Assembly (NCBI GenBank): GCA_050184115.1
Contig: JBFXAQ010000001.1
Location: forward strand, 434,001-498,000
DNA: 64,000 bases
Reading direction: 5' to 3'
DNA from: JACKNG01 sp050184115
Lineage (GTDB): Bacteria; Pseudomonadota; Gammaproteobacteria; Ga0077536
The position numbers and the translations under genes were made by a program. Positions 16,661 to 25,713 of the stretch are shown here, piece by piece. The stretch's first letter is position 1. Each line of letters opens with the position of its first letter. The notes beneath the pieces were generated by a model. That model made no database searches, was not told the DNA's origin, and saw only the letters and a program-made list of their open reading frames with translations.

Positions 16661-17973
16661 GGCACGCCGCCCGCCGCGCGCTTTCCCAGCAACGCGAAGT
16701 AGAAGCCGTCCATGTCGTCATCGCCCGGCAGCACCTGGCGGCCGTGGGCGGTTGGCTGCCCCCAGGCGCCCGCGATACGCAGCGAAGTCGCATCGGCAGT
16801 CGCTGCCAGGAAGCCGGCAACCACGTCGTCGTTCTCGGCTGGCAGGTAGCTGCAGGTGACGTAGAGCAAGGTGCCGCCGCTTGCCAGCAAGGGCCACACG
16901 GCGTTGAGCAGGCGCGCTTGCGTGGCCGCCAGGGCGGCAATGTCCTCGACGCGGCGGTGGAAGCGGATATCGGGGTGTCGCCGGATGACGCCGACCGCGC
17001 TGCACGGTGCATCGAGCAGAATGCGATCGAATAGGCGGCCGTCCCACCAGTCCGCGGTCGCGGTCGCATCGACCGCTTCGAGGGTCGCGGTGTGGCCCAG
17101 CCGCTTCAGGTTGGCGCGTACGTCCTCCAGGCGATCCGCGGAGTGATCGAGGGCGACCACGTCGAGCTGGCCTCCGGCATGTTCGACGAGATGGGCGGTC
17201 TTGCCGCCCGGTGCGGCGCAGGCGTCCAGCACGCGTTCGCCCGGATGCGGGTCGAGGACCAACGCAGCGAGTTGTGCCGCTTCGTCCTGAACCGAGACTT
17301 CGCCATCCGCGAATCCGGGCACGCGCTCGATGGCGCGGGCGGCGTCGAGCGTGACGGCGGCTGGTGCGAACCGGTTGGCGCGCGCTGCGATGCCGGCCGC
17401 CGCAAGGCGCGCGAGGCAGGCGTCACGGTTCGTGCGCAGTGTGTTCACGCGCAGGCAGAGCGGCGCCTGCCGGTTGTTCGCCTGCAGTATTTCCACCCAT
17501 CGCTCCGGCCAGGCGTCGCGGGTGGCGTCGACCAGCCAGGCGGGATGTTCGCCAGTGGCATCGTTCGAGCCGGGTGGTGCGCCGGCACGTTGCGCCGAGC
17601 GCAACACAGCGTTGGCCAGCTTGCAGGCCCAGGGTTTGCCGAGTTCGCGAAGCGTCTCGACACTGGCCGAAACCGCAGCGTGGGCCGGCACGCGCATCTG
17701 GCGCATCTGGAAGAGCGCGCACAACAGGGTTGCCGTGACGTCGAAGTCTCGCTCGCGCAGCGGGCGGCGGAGGAAGCGCGAGAGGTCAGCCTGCAAGGCC
17801 TGATAGTGGCGCAGCACGCCGTAGACGCAGGCCTGCGTGAAGGCGCGTTCGCGATCATCGGGGAGCTTCGCGAGCACGAGTGGTGCTTCTCGTGACAGCG
17901 ACTGTCCGCCGTCGACCACCGCGGTAAGCAGGCGGGCCGCGGCCGCGCGCGACGAGGCTGGACGCGGTTTCAG
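16657..17973 (-). CDS. rsmB: 16S rRNA (cytosine(967)-C5)-methyltransferase RsmB, likely CTG start
   Basis: SAM-dependent methyltransferase (Sun/Fmu) that modifies C967 of 16S rRNA. It has an N-terminal NusB-like RNA-binding domain (about 10-135) and a C-terminal Rossmann domain with DACAAPGGKTAHLVE, DAPCSAVGVIRRHPD and the catalytic-Cys motif VTCSYLP. No ATG or GTG was found in frame upstream of the homologous region; the longer frame begins only at a TTG (18162) well inside fmt. The CTG at 17973 starts the chain at LKPRPASSRAAAARLL, aligning with the E. coli N-terminus, gives 438 residues (E. coli 429), and forms CTGA with the fmt stop. The start is inference; the gene identity is firm. A GTG near 17922 would remove part of helix 1. 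Confidence 0.9.
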   Translation of the reverse strand: MKPRPASSRAAAARLLTAVVDGGQSLSREAPLVLAKLPDDRERAFTQACVYGVLRHYQALQADLSRFLRRPLRERDFDVTATLLCALFQMRQMRVPAHAAVSASVETLRELGKPWACKLANAVLRSAQRAGAPPGSNDATGEHPAWLVDATRDAWPERWVEILQANNRQAPLCLRVNTLRTNRDACLARLAAAGIAARANRFAPAAVTLDAARAIERVPGFADGEVSVQDEAAQLAALVLDPHPGERVLDACAAPGGKTAHLVEHAGGQLDVVALDHSADRLEDVRANLKRLGHTATLEAVDATATADWWDGRLFDRILLDAPCSAVGVIRRHPDIRFHRRVEDIAALAATQARLLNAVWPLLASGGTLLYVTCSYLPAENDDVVAGFLAATADATSLRIAGAWGQPTAHGRQVLPGDDDMDGFYFALLGKRAAGGVP

Positions 17974-18893
17974 GACCGTGCTCCGTGGCCGTTCCAGAAT
18001 GCCGCTGCCGACATCGGCTGGCGGCCTGCCGGTTGCAGGCGTTGGATCGTGAGCGTTCCGGCGCCCGTGGCGACGTGGATGCCATGGTCGTCGCAGCCCA
18101 GCACGGTCCCGGCAGGGCTGGAACTCGCGTACTCGCCGATCCGGGCCTCGAGGACCTTGCAATCGACGCCCAGAACGGCGCCCCGCACACCGGGTACCGG
18201 TGCGAAAGCGCGTACGCGCCGGTCGAGTTCCGTTGCGCTCATCTGCCAGTCGAGTTCGCGGTCGGTCGCGGTCAGTTTGGCCGCATAGGTGACGAGCGCA
18301 TCGTCCTGAGGTGTCTCGACCACGCGGTTCTCGACGATCAATTCAAGCGCGTCGGCGAGCGCGGCGCCGCCGAGCAACGCAAGCTTGTCGTGCAGGGAGC
18401 CACCGGTCTCATCCGGGTCGATGGCGCAGAAGCGCTGCAGCCACATCGGTCCGGCATCGAGGGCGGGCACGATGCGCATGATGGAAATCCCGCTCTCCGC
18501 GTCGCCGGCGAGAATGGCGCGCTGAATCGGTGCGGCGCCGCGCCAGCGCGGCAGCAGCGAGGCGTGGACGTTGATCGCGTGACGAGGCAGTTCGAGCACC
18601 GCGGCGGGCAGAATGTGGCCGTAGGCCGCCACGACCAGCAGGTCGGCGCCGAGCGCGCGGAATTCCTCCAAGGCTGATGTGCCGGCGAGCTTCTCGGGCT
18701 GCAGTACGGGGATGCCGGCGGTGACGGCACGGTGCTTGACCGCGCTGGCGGCGAGGCGGCGGCCGCGACCCGCCGGACGATCCGGTTGGGTATACACGGC
18801 GACGAGGTCGATGGCCCGGTGAGCGAGCAGCGCCTCGAGGCTGGGGACGGCGAACTCGGGCGTGCCGGCGAAGATGGTTCGGAGTCGGTGCAC
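17970..18893 (-). CDS. fmt: Methionyl-tRNA formyltransferase
   Basis: Formylates initiator Met-tRNA using 10-formyl-THF. 307 residues starting at GTG. The N-terminal IFAGTPEFAVPSLEAL, the folate and catalytic motif NVHASLLPRWRGAAPIQ, the DAGP motif and the C-terminal OB-like domain with RVRAFAPVPG are all present. It lies 106 bases downstream of def, its functional partner in the formylation/deformylation cycle, and its TGA overlaps the putative CTG start of rsmB. Confidence 0.96.
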   Translation of the reverse strand: MHRLRTIFAGTPEFAVPSLEALLAHRAIDLVAVYTQPDRPAGRGRRLAASAVKHRAVTAGIPVLQPEKLAGTSALEEFRALGADLLVVAAYGHILPAAVLELPRHAINVHASLLPRWRGAAPIQRAILAGDAESGISIMRIVPALDAGPMWLQRFCAIDPDETGGSLHDKLALLGGAALADALELIVENRVVETPQDDALVTYAAKLTATDRELDWQMSATELDRRVRAFAPVPGVRGAVLGVDCKVLEARIGEYASSSPAGTVLGCDDHGIHVATGAGTLTIQRLQPAGRQPMSAAAFWNGHGARS

Positions 18894-18999
18894 GGTGGGA
18901 CGGTCGGACCGGGGTCGGGCGCATTATGCGCGCCCGTGGCGGTGGCATGCCACGGGCGCGGGATGCGGCCGTCGAGCGCCGCCAGAGCGGCACGGCGAC

Positions 19000-19503
19000 T
19001 CACACGGCCAGGCGTTGCTCCTTTTCGAGCTTCTTGCGGATACGGCCCTGCTTGAGTTGGGAGAGATAGTCCACGAAGAGCTTGCCGTCGAGGTGATCGA
19101 TCTCGTGCTGAATGCACACCGCGAGCAGGCCATCGGCGTCCATTTCGAACACCTCGCCTGTACGGTTCCTCGCGCGGACGAGAATACGTTCCGCGCGACG
19201 CACGGTCTCGAAGATACCTGGGACCGACAGGCAGCCTTCCTCCATTTCTTCTTCACCGCTCGTCGAGACCAATTCCGGATTGACGAAGTGCATCGGCGTG
19301 GACCGATCGGTGGACACGTCCACGACGATGACGCGCTGATGGACATTGACCTGGGTCGCAGCGAGGCCGATTCCGGGCGCGTCGTACATGGTGTCGAACA
19401 TGTCATCGATCAGGATGGCGAGTTCGCCATCGAAACGCGTAACCGGGGCCGCGCGCGTGCGCAGGCGCGGGTCGGGATGGTGGAGGATCTGTCGCAAGGC
19501 CAT
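19000..19503 (-). CDS. def: Peptide deformylase
   Basis: Metalloprotease that removes the N-formyl group from nascent proteins. 167 residues with all three family motifs: GIGLAATQ (44-51), EGCLSVP (metal-ligand Cys91) and QHEIDHLDG (His133, catalytic Glu134, His137). The C-terminal basic helix KKLEKEQRLAV is as in E. coli Def, which uses it to dock on the ribosome. First gene of the minus-strand unit and divergent from the LysM gene. Confidence 0.97.
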   Translation of the reverse strand: MALRQILHHPDPRLRTRAAPVTRFDGELAILIDDMFDTMYDAPGIGLAATQVNVHQRVIVVDVSTDRSTPMHFVNPELVSTSGEEEMEEGCLSVPGIFETVRRAERILVRARNRTGEVFEMDADGLLAVCIQHEIDHLDGKLFVDYLSQLKQGRIRKKLEKEQRLAV

Positions 19504-19532
19504 TTTCGGCGACCCCGTGGTAAAACGGCGGT

Positions 19533-19561
19533 AGGTTATTCCTAAGACACTGATTAGACAA
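19533..19561 (-). promoter_or_regulatory. Candidate sigma70 promoter for def-fmt
   Basis: On the minus strand TTGTCT (19561-19556) and TAACCT (19538-19533) are separated by 17 bases, about 30 bases before the def ATG. The -35 keeps 4 of 6 consensus bases and the -10 is weak. Its location in the 162-base divergent region makes it the best visible start for the def-to-trkH unit. Confidence 0.45.
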
Positions 19562-19626
19562 GAAGATTCCTGGGAGCGTCGAACACGATGCGGGCCGCTT
19601 GAAGCTATTTCAATTTGGACCTGTTC

Positions 19627-19635
19627 TGCTAAACT
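19627..19635 (+). promoter_or_regulatory. Candidate extended -10 for the LysM-dprA unit
   Basis: TGCTAAACT is an extended -10 (TGn followed by a 4/6 match to TATAAT), 31 bases upstream of the LysM gene ATG. No clear -35 is seen at the right distance, as is common for extended -10 promoters. Confidence 0.35.
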
Positions 19636-19665
19636 ACATTAAGGAAATCGCGTAAGAGTATTGAC

Positions 19666-20838
19666 ATGGCGGGAAAAATTGCCGTTTTTCTTGGGATCAT
19701 GCTGTTCGGCTCACTGGCGGCGGCCGACGAGGTGGCGTTGCGCGCCGGTCATCCGCAGTCCTACACCGTGCAAAAGGGCGACACCCTGTGGGACATCGCC
19801 GGGCGATTCCTGTCGAGGCCGTGGCAATGGCCGGATATCTGGGAAGTCAATCCGCAGATAGCCAATCCCAACTTGATTTACCCGGGTGACGTCATCGGAC
19901 TCACCTACAAGGACGGCCGACCGGTCCTCGGGCTCGTCGCCGATCGCAATGTCAAGCTTTCGCCGACCATCCGCGAGAGCCGTCACGACGATCGAATCCA
20001 ACCCATTCCGCTCGACGCGGTCGGGCCGTTCTTGTCCCGGCCCCGTGTGGTCGCGGGTGGCGAACTCGCCGACTCGGCCTATATCGTCGGCAGCCAGGAC
20101 GAACACCTGACCTACGGCAGCGGCCACCGCATCTACGTGCGCGGGCTCGGCGAGGCGGCCACCAACAAGTTCTCGATCTTCCGTGAGGGGCATCCCTACG
20201 TCGATCCGGATACCGGGGAAATCCTGGGTTATGAGGCAGAACATGTCGGCGATGCCCGCGTCGAGCGTTTCGGCGACCCCGCGACCCTGACCATCACGCG
20301 TGCCTATAAGGAAATCCTCAAGGGCGACCGGCTCGTCGCCGAGGAGGAGATCGAGGTGCCTGAATTCGTACCGCACGCCCCGGCCGCGGCCGTCGACGGC
20401 AAGATCCTTTCGATCGTGGACGGTCTGCGACAAGTCTCTCAATACCAGGTCGTGGTCCTCAACCGTGGCGCGAACGACGGGCTGGAAGCCGGCCATGTAT
20501 TGGCGGTCTACCAGAAGGGGGACGTGGTCAAGGACGTGGTCGGCAGCGATATCGCCGATCGCGAACAGCGCGCGGCGAACCTGCGCGCGGCACAGGAGAA
20601 CCCGTCCGCGGTGGGGCGCATGTTCCAGACCATGGTCAACGACGTCCAGGCGGCGGATCGCACCTTGCGTGACTTCGTCGGCACCCCGCGCGAGGGGAGT
20701 TCGTCAGTGACGGTGCAACTGCCGGACGAACGGGCCGGAGAAGTCATGGTCTTCCGGACCTTCGACCGTGTCAGCTACGCCTTGGTGATGCGCATGAATC
20801 GAGCGATCTACGTGCAGGACGGCGTTCGCAACCCCTGA
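19666..20838 (+). CDS. Exported LysM-domain protein
   Basis: A 390-residue envelope protein. The signal peptide (residues 1-20, IAVFLGIMLFGSLAAA) is followed by one LysM domain (about 32-80: YTVQKGDTLWDIAGRFL ... NPNLIYPGDVI), which binds peptidoglycan glycan chains. The remaining 300 residues have no catalytic motif I recognise. A beta-rich region contains DRLVAEEEIEVPEF and a segment (LSIVDGLRQVSQYQVVVLN, then GLEAGHVLAVYQ) conserved in this gammaproteobacterial family. The gene is commonly found opposite def and before dprA, as here. Role likely structural or regulatory at the cell wall. Confidence 0.88.
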   Translation: MAGKIAVFLGIMLFGSLAAADEVALRAGHPQSYTVQKGDTLWDIAGRFLSRPWQWPDIWEVNPQIANPNLIYPGDVIGLTYKDGRPVLGLVADRNVKLSPTIRESRHDDRIQPIPLDAVGPFLSRPRVVAGGELADSAYIVGSQDEHLTYGSGHRIYVRGLGEAATNKFSIFREGHPYVDPDTGEILGYEAEHVGDARVERFGDPATLTITRAYKEILKGDRLVAEEEIEVPEFVPHAPAAAVDGKILSIVDGLRQVSQYQVVVLNRGANDGLEAGHVLAVYQKGDVVKDVVGSDIADREQRAANLRAAQENPSAVGRMFQTMVNDVQAADRTLRDFVGTPREGSSSVTVQLPDERAGEVMVFRTFDRVSYALVMRMNRAIYVQDGVRNP

Positions 20839-20910
20839 TTCGACATTTGCCGCAAGGCCGCGCATGACGCGCTGGCCCGACCACACCGCGCCGGTCTACC
20901 ATGGACGGCG

Positions 20911-22032
20911 ATGGACAAGGGACTGGACATCACTCTCGGCCGGCGCCTGTTCGCGTTCCATGCGGCGCTCGGTGGCGCACGCAGCCGGTGGCGCGTAACG
21001 GGCGACTCGTCGGCAGAGCGCCGCCAGGGTGCCGGGGCAGCGGCACTCGAGCACCTGGAGCGCGAGGCACGTCGCGCCGGGCTGCAGCCAGACTGGGCTG
21101 CGGCAGACGCCACCCTCGACTGGCTCGCCACCGACACCACCCGTCACGCGCTCGTGCTGGGCGGGCCGGGATATCCCGCACTACTCGCGAACGTCCCGAA
21201 GCCGCCTCCGGTACTGTTCGTGATCGGCGAACCCTCTTGCCTGTCGTACCCGCAACTCGCCATCGTCGGCGCACGGCAGGCCAGTGCGGGAGCCCGGGAA
21301 GCCGCGCACGCCATCGCAGCGGCCCTTGCCGGGTGCGGTGCCGTCATCACCAGTGGGTTGGCCCTCGGGGCCGATGCCGCCGCCCATCGCGGCGCACTGG
21401 CGGCAGACGGTTTGACCGTCGCCGTCCTCGCGCACGGACCCGACCGCATCTACCCGCGCAGCCATGGTGCGCTCGCGCGCGAAGTCGCTGCGCACGGCGC
21501 TCTGGTCACCGAGTTCCCACTCGGCTGTGCACCTCTGAAGGGTAACTTTCCCCAGCGCAATCGCATCATCGCCGGGCTTTCGCTCGGTGTGCTGGTCGTC
21601 GAGGCCGCCGCACGCAGCGGCTCGTTGTCGACCGCCATGCACGCTCTCGAGCAGGGGCGCGAGGTATTCGCCATACCGGGGAGTATCCACAACCCGTTGA
21701 GTCGTGGTTGCCATGCGCTGATCCGCGATGGCGCCCGACTCACCGAGAGTGTCGAGGACATCCTCGAGGAATTGCCCGGGTTGCGCGCCCGCGCCGTTGT
21801 TGCGGGCGGCAGCGGATCGGAGCCTACGATTGTGTTGCGACAAGGTACGTTACCCCCCGGCGAGGCGGCATGTCACCTCCTCGAAGCCTGTGGGTGGGTG
21901 CCGTTCACGATCGACGAAGCGGTGGCGCGCAGCGGATTGACGGTCCAGGAGGTTTCCTCCATCCTGTTGGCCCTCGAGCTCGACGGCCATGTCGAATCGT
22001 TGGCCGGTGGTACATACGCCCGTGCACGATGA
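20911..22032 (+). CDS. dprA: DNA-processing protein DprA (Smf)
   Basis: Binds incoming single-stranded DNA and loads RecA during natural transformation. 373 residues: an N-terminal SAM-like helical region, then the Rossmann-like core with GARQASAGAREAAHAIA, ITSGLALGADAAAH, NRIIAGLSLGVLVVEAA, SGSLSTA and FAIPGSIHNPLSRGCH. A C-terminal winged-helix-like domain (about 310-370) contains FTIDEAVARSGLTV. Together with the pilus locus it could be part of a competence system, but no comEA or comEC lies in the window. ATG 20911 is preferred; another ATG occurs at 20901 in a different frame. Confidence 0.95.
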   Translation: MDKGLDITLGRRLFAFHAALGGARSRWRVTGDSSAERRQGAGAAALEHLEREARRAGLQPDWAAADATLDWLATDTTRHALVLGGPGYPALLANVPKPPPVLFVIGEPSCLSYPQLAIVGARQASAGAREAAHAIAAALAGCGAVITSGLALGADAAAHRGALAADGLTVAVLAHGPDRIYPRSHGALAREVAAHGALVTEFPLGCAPLKGNFPQRNRIIAGLSLGVLVVEAAARSGSLSTAMHALEQGREVFAIPGSIHNPLSRGCHALIRDGARLTESVEDILEELPGLRARAVVAGGSGSEPTIVLRQGTLPPGEAACHLLEACGWVPFTIDEAVARSGLTVQEVSSILLALELDGHVESLAGGTYARAR

Positions 22033-22092
22033 TGCGCCCTGCGACGCAGGCGGATCCGCCATTCTCCGACTGACCTTCCAGCAATCCTCAAA

Positions 22093-22101
22093 TGCTAATA
22101 T
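22093..22101 (+). promoter_or_regulatory. Candidate extended -10 before smg
   Basis: TGCTAATAT (TGn plus TAATAT, 4 of 6 consensus bases) lies 41 bases before the smg ATG in the 109-base gap after dprA. The -35 region shows only a partial match (CTGACC, with a 20-base spacer). Confidence 0.3.
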
Positions 22102-22141
22102 CGCGTGCCCGTGCGCCCCGCGGAGACGACTTCGCCCCCTG

Positions 22142-22621
22142 ATGAAACAGACCGTAATCGATATCCTCATCTATCTCTTCGAGCATTACATCGATGACGA
22201 GATCGAGCTCGATGCGGACCGCGACCGGCTGAAGTCCGAATTGCACAGCGCCGGTTTCGAGTCGGGACAGGTGGCCAAAGCCTTCGACTGGCTGCAGGAT
22301 CTTGCCAGCAATCGCGCCAGCGTCGATGAACAGACGGTACCGGCGAATACGTCCACGCGGATTTACACGACAGACGAGCAGCGCCGGATTGACGCCGAAT
22401 GCAGGGGGTTCATGGTATTCCTCGAACAGGCCAACGTGCTCGATCCGGCCAGCAGGGAAATCGTCATCGAGCGGGTGCTGGCCCTGGAATCCGAGGAAAT
22501 CGACATCGCCCAGCTCAAATGGATCATCCTCATGGTGCTGTTCAACCAGCCCGGGCAGGAGCAGGCCTTCCTGTGGATGGAGGACCTCGTCATGGATGAT
22601 CTATATGGCAACCTTCATTGA
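22142..22621 (+). CDS. smg: Smg family protein (DUF494)
   Basis: A 159-residue acidic cytoplasmic protein from ATG 22142; the frame is open further upstream but overlaps dprA. The start KQTVIDILIYLFEHYIDDE and the C-terminal LKWIILMVLFNQPGQEQAF and WMEDLVMDD are hallmarks of Smg/DUF494. The family is conserved between dprA and topA in many Gamma- and Betaproteobacteria; its biochemical function is not established. Co-directional with topA, 69 bases upstream of it. Confidence 0.93.
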   Translation: MKQTVIDILIYLFEHYIDDEIELDADRDRLKSELHSAGFESGQVAKAFDWLQDLASNRASVDEQTVPANTSTRIYTTDEQRRIDAECRGFMVFLEQANVLDPASREIVIERVLALESEEIDIAQLKWIILMVLFNQPGQEQAFLWMEDLVMDDLYGNLH

Positions 22622-22690
22622 ACGCGTGCGGTGTGCTGCGACGGTTGATCAGCAGCGCCACACGGCCTAGAGGAAATCGACCGAATCCGT

Positions 22691-25003
22691 ATGGCTAGCA
22701 ACCTGGTCGTCGTGGAATCGCCTGCCAAGGCGAGCACCATCAAGAAGTATCTCGGCAAGGACTACGAGGTCCTCGCCTCCTACGGTCACGTCCGCGACCT
22801 GCTGCCCAAGGAGGGCGCGGTCGATCCCACGCACGACTTCCAGATGAAGTACGAGGTGATCGATCGCAACGCGAAATACGTCGACGCCATCGCCAAGGCC
22901 ATGAAAAAGGCCGATACGCTTTACCTCGCGACCGACCTCGACCGCGAAGGCGAGGCTATCTCGTGGCATTTGGTGGAACTGTTGCGCGACCGTAACGTAT
23001 TGAAGGATAAAGACGTTTATCGCGTGGTCTTCCACGAGATCACCGAGCGCGCGATCAAGGAAGCGATCGAATCGCCGCGCGAGGTATCGATGGAGCTGGT
23101 CAATGCCCAACAGGCGCGCAGGGCACTCGACTACCTCGTGGGCTTCAATCTCTCGCCGCTGCTATGGAAGAAGATCAAGCGCGGACTCTCGGCTGGTCGC
23201 GTGCAGAGCCCCGCGCTACGCCTGATTTGTGAGCGTGAAGCGGAAATCGAAAAGTTCATCGCCCGCGAGTACTGGACGATAGAAGCCGATCTGAATGCGC
23301 CGAAGGGTCCGTTCGTCGCCAAGCTCAGCGAGTTCGAGGGCGAGAAGATCAAGCAGTTCTCGGTGGTTGATGGCGAACAGGCGGCCACCATCCGTCAAAG
23401 CCTGCTCGCCGCGGCGGGTGGCGAATTGGTCGTCGGTAACGTCGAAAAGAAGCAGCGCAAGCGCAATCCGGCGCCGCCGTTCATCACTTCGACACTGCAG
23501 CAGGAAGCCGTACGTAAGCTCGGCTTCACCGCGCAGCGCGCCATGCGCGTCGCCCAACAACTCTACGAGGGCATCGATATCGGCAACGGCACGGTAGGGT
23601 TGATCACCTATATGCGTACCGATTCACTCAACCTCGCTCAGGAGGCGGTTGCCGAGCTGCGCTCGTTCATCGCCAGCAAGTACGGTGCGGACCAGGTGCC
23701 GAAGAGCCCGCGGGCATTGAAGACCAGTTCGAAAAATGCCCAGGAAGCTCACGAGGCTATTCGGCCGACGTCCTGCGCGCGAACGCCGGCCGACCTCAAG
23801 TCACACCTGTCCGACGAGCAGTTCAAGCTCTACGACTTGGTCTGGAAGCGCACGGTCGCATGCCAGATGATCCACGCGACCATCGACACGGTGGGGGCGG
23901 ATCTGCTCGCCGGTGCTAAGGGCGTGTTCCGCGCCACGGGATCGACGGTGACGGAGCCCGGATTCATGAGCGTCTACCTCGAGGGTAGCGATGAGGCCGA
24001 GCAGGAGGACAAGGCCCTGCCGCCCCTCGAGAAGGGACAGCGCCTCGATTTGAGCGAGATCCGCAACGAGCAGCACTTCACCGAGCCACCGCCCCGTTAC
24101 ACGGAAGCGAGCCTCGTCAAGACCTTGGAAGAGTTCGGCATCGGCCGTCCTTCGACCTACGCATCGATCATCTCCACGCTCGTGCAGCGGGAATATGTCG
24201 AACTCGAGAAGAAGCGTTTCCAACCGACCGACATCGGTCGAATCGTCAATGCCTTCCTGACCAATCATTTCTCGAGCTACGTCGACTACGAGTTCACCGC
24301 ACGGCTCGAGGACGAACTCGACGCGGTGTCGCGCGGCGAGCGCGACTGGCGTCCGTTGCTCAAGGCATTCTGGGAACCGTTCCAGGCCACGTTGAAGGAC
24401 AAAGAGGAGAACGTCTCCCGTCAGGAAGCGAACCAGGCACGGGAACTGGGTACCGATCCCAAGAGCGGTAAACCGGTCGCCGTGCGCATGGGGCGCTACG
24501 GACCGTACGTCATCATCGGCTCGGTGGAAGACGACGAGAAGCCCCAGTTCTACGGCCTGCGCGCCGGGCAGCGAATGGACACGATCACGCTGGACGAGGC
24601 GCTCGAACTGACCAAGCTGCCGCGTGAACTGGGCGAGACACCCGACGGTGTGCCATTGACCGTCAATATCGGCCGGTTCGGACCCTACGTGCGTTACACC
24701 GACAAATTTGTCAGTCTCGCAAAGGACGACGACCCGTACACGATCACCCTGGAGCGGGCGATCGAACTCGTCGAGGAGAAGAAGAAGGCCGACGCCGCCC
24801 GCCAGATCAAGTTATTCTTGGACAGTGACATCAAGATCCTGAATGGCCGCTACGGTCCCTATGTCACCGACGGCAAGCGCAACGCACGGGTTCCAAAGGA
24901 CACGGAACCGGCAAGCCTGAGTCTGGAAGCCTGCCAGGCTCTGTTGGAGAACGCGCCGGTCAAGCGCGCTGGGCCCAAGCGAGGGCGTGCACGGAAGAGT
25001 TGA
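22691..25003 (+). CDS. topA: DNA topoisomerase I
   Basis: Type IA topoisomerase relaxing negative supercoils, 770 residues. The TOPRIM domain has LVVVESPAKA with catalytic Glu9 and the TDLDREGEAI acidic cluster (Asp82, Asp84, Glu86). The active-site Tyr307 is in ITYMRTDS; IGRPSTYASI is also present. Unlike E. coli TopA (865 residues, Cys4 zinc ribbons), the C-terminus has no Cys4 ribbon. It has three topo_C repeats recognisable by GRYGPYV or GRFGPYV near residues 598, 660 and 719, then a basic tail (KRAGPKRGRARKS). The repeat type of C-terminus is known from other bacteria. Confidence 0.96.
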   Translation: MASNLVVVESPAKASTIKKYLGKDYEVLASYGHVRDLLPKEGAVDPTHDFQMKYEVIDRNAKYVDAIAKAMKKADTLYLATDLDREGEAISWHLVELLRDRNVLKDKDVYRVVFHEITERAIKEAIESPREVSMELVNAQQARRALDYLVGFNLSPLLWKKIKRGLSAGRVQSPALRLICEREAEIEKFIAREYWTIEADLNAPKGPFVAKLSEFEGEKIKQFSVVDGEQAATIRQSLLAAAGGELVVGNVEKKQRKRNPAPPFITSTLQQEAVRKLGFTAQRAMRVAQQLYEGIDIGNGTVGLITYMRTDSLNLAQEAVAELRSFIASKYGADQVPKSPRALKTSSKNAQEAHEAIRPTSCARTPADLKSHLSDEQFKLYDLVWKRTVACQMIHATIDTVGADLLAGAKGVFRATGSTVTEPGFMSVYLEGSDEAEQEDKALPPLEKGQRLDLSEIRNEQHFTEPPPRYTEASLVKTLEEFGIGRPSTYASIISTLVQREYVELEKKRFQPTDIGRIVNAFLTNHFSSYVDYEFTARLEDELDAVSRGERDWRPLLKAFWEPFQATLKDKEENVSRQEANQARELGTDPKSGKPVAVRMGRYGPYVIIGSVEDDEKPQFYGLRAGQRMDTITLDEALELTKLPRELGETPDGVPLTVNIGRFGPYVRYTDKFVSLAKDDDPYTITLERAIELVEEKKKADAARQIKLFLDSDIKILNGRYGPYVTDGKRNARVPKDTEPASLSLEACQALLENAPVKRAGPKRGRARKS

Positions 25004-25292
25004 GAGGACGGGCGCCCGCGAAGTCTCGCAGGGAAGGGATTCCCGTCGTTCCGATAGATCCAAGGTGTTCGGCGCCGCCGACTGCGCCATGTGCCTACCT
25101 TGCGCCCGCGCGGATGTTCAGCACCACGACCTCAGCCAAGCCCCCATCCGAAAGGACTGTTGCATTAATGCAACAAATTGGATGACGCGGGCCCGCAACC
25201 CCGGTCCATGGTGATGGTCCGGCGGCGCCGACGGCGACCTGACTTCGCGTCAGCGAATGCCTTCGTACCCGCACGTGACGCACAGATAACCA
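25004..25292 (+). other. Non-coding stretch between topA and the tRNA cluster
   Basis: I see no convincing gene here; short open frames lack family motifs and good ribosome sites. A CGGGCGCCCG palindrome follows topA but has no loop or T-tract, so no clear terminator is visible. Confidence 0.5.
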
Positions 25293-25321
25293 TTGACACG
25301 AACGAGAAAACTTTCGAAAAT
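25293..25321 (+). promoter_or_regulatory. Sigma70 promoter of the tRNA-tuf unit
   Basis: A perfect -35 TTGACA (25293-25298), a 17-base spacer and -10 GAAAAT (25316-25321, 4/6), placing transcription start about 10 bases before tRNA-Tyr. The next bases are AT-rich for this genome. It probably drives tRNA-Tyr, Gly, Thr and tuf copy 1. Confidence 0.65.
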
Positions 25322-25337
25322 TTCCGGCTACCGTTTT

Positions 25338-25422
25338 GGAGGGGTACCCAAGCGGTCAACGGGAGCAGACTGTAAATCTGCCGGCTCAGCCTTCGTAGGT
25401 TCGAATCCTACCCCCTCCACCA
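25338..25422 (+). tRNA. tRNA-Tyr (GTA)
   Basis: 85 bases including the encoded CCA. Acceptor arms GGAGGGG and CCCCTCC pair perfectly; the anticodon loop CTGTAAA carries GTA. A long variable arm typical of bacterial tRNA-Tyr and the GGTTCGAATCC T-arm are present. First of three tRNAs in the tyr-gly-thr-tuf order known from E. coli. Confidence 0.97.
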
Positions 25423-25469
25423 AGGCAGAAGGGTCAGACGGGTACGCGGAACCAAAGTCTTCACAGCAG

Positions 25470-25543
<74 letters not shown>

Positions 25544-25637
25544 GATGAGCAGCAAGCCGCAGGCGACAGGTGACGAATACGGAACGTGCATGGTCTGCAC
25601 CGGTAGCGACTTATTGCTCATGAGATACAGCTCCAAA

Positions 25638-25713
<76 letters not shown>

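Noticed and set aside
25004..25292. Small open frames after topA as possible novel short genes
   Set aside because: No start with a good ribosome site, no hydrophobic or conserved pattern; they overlap one another in several frames.
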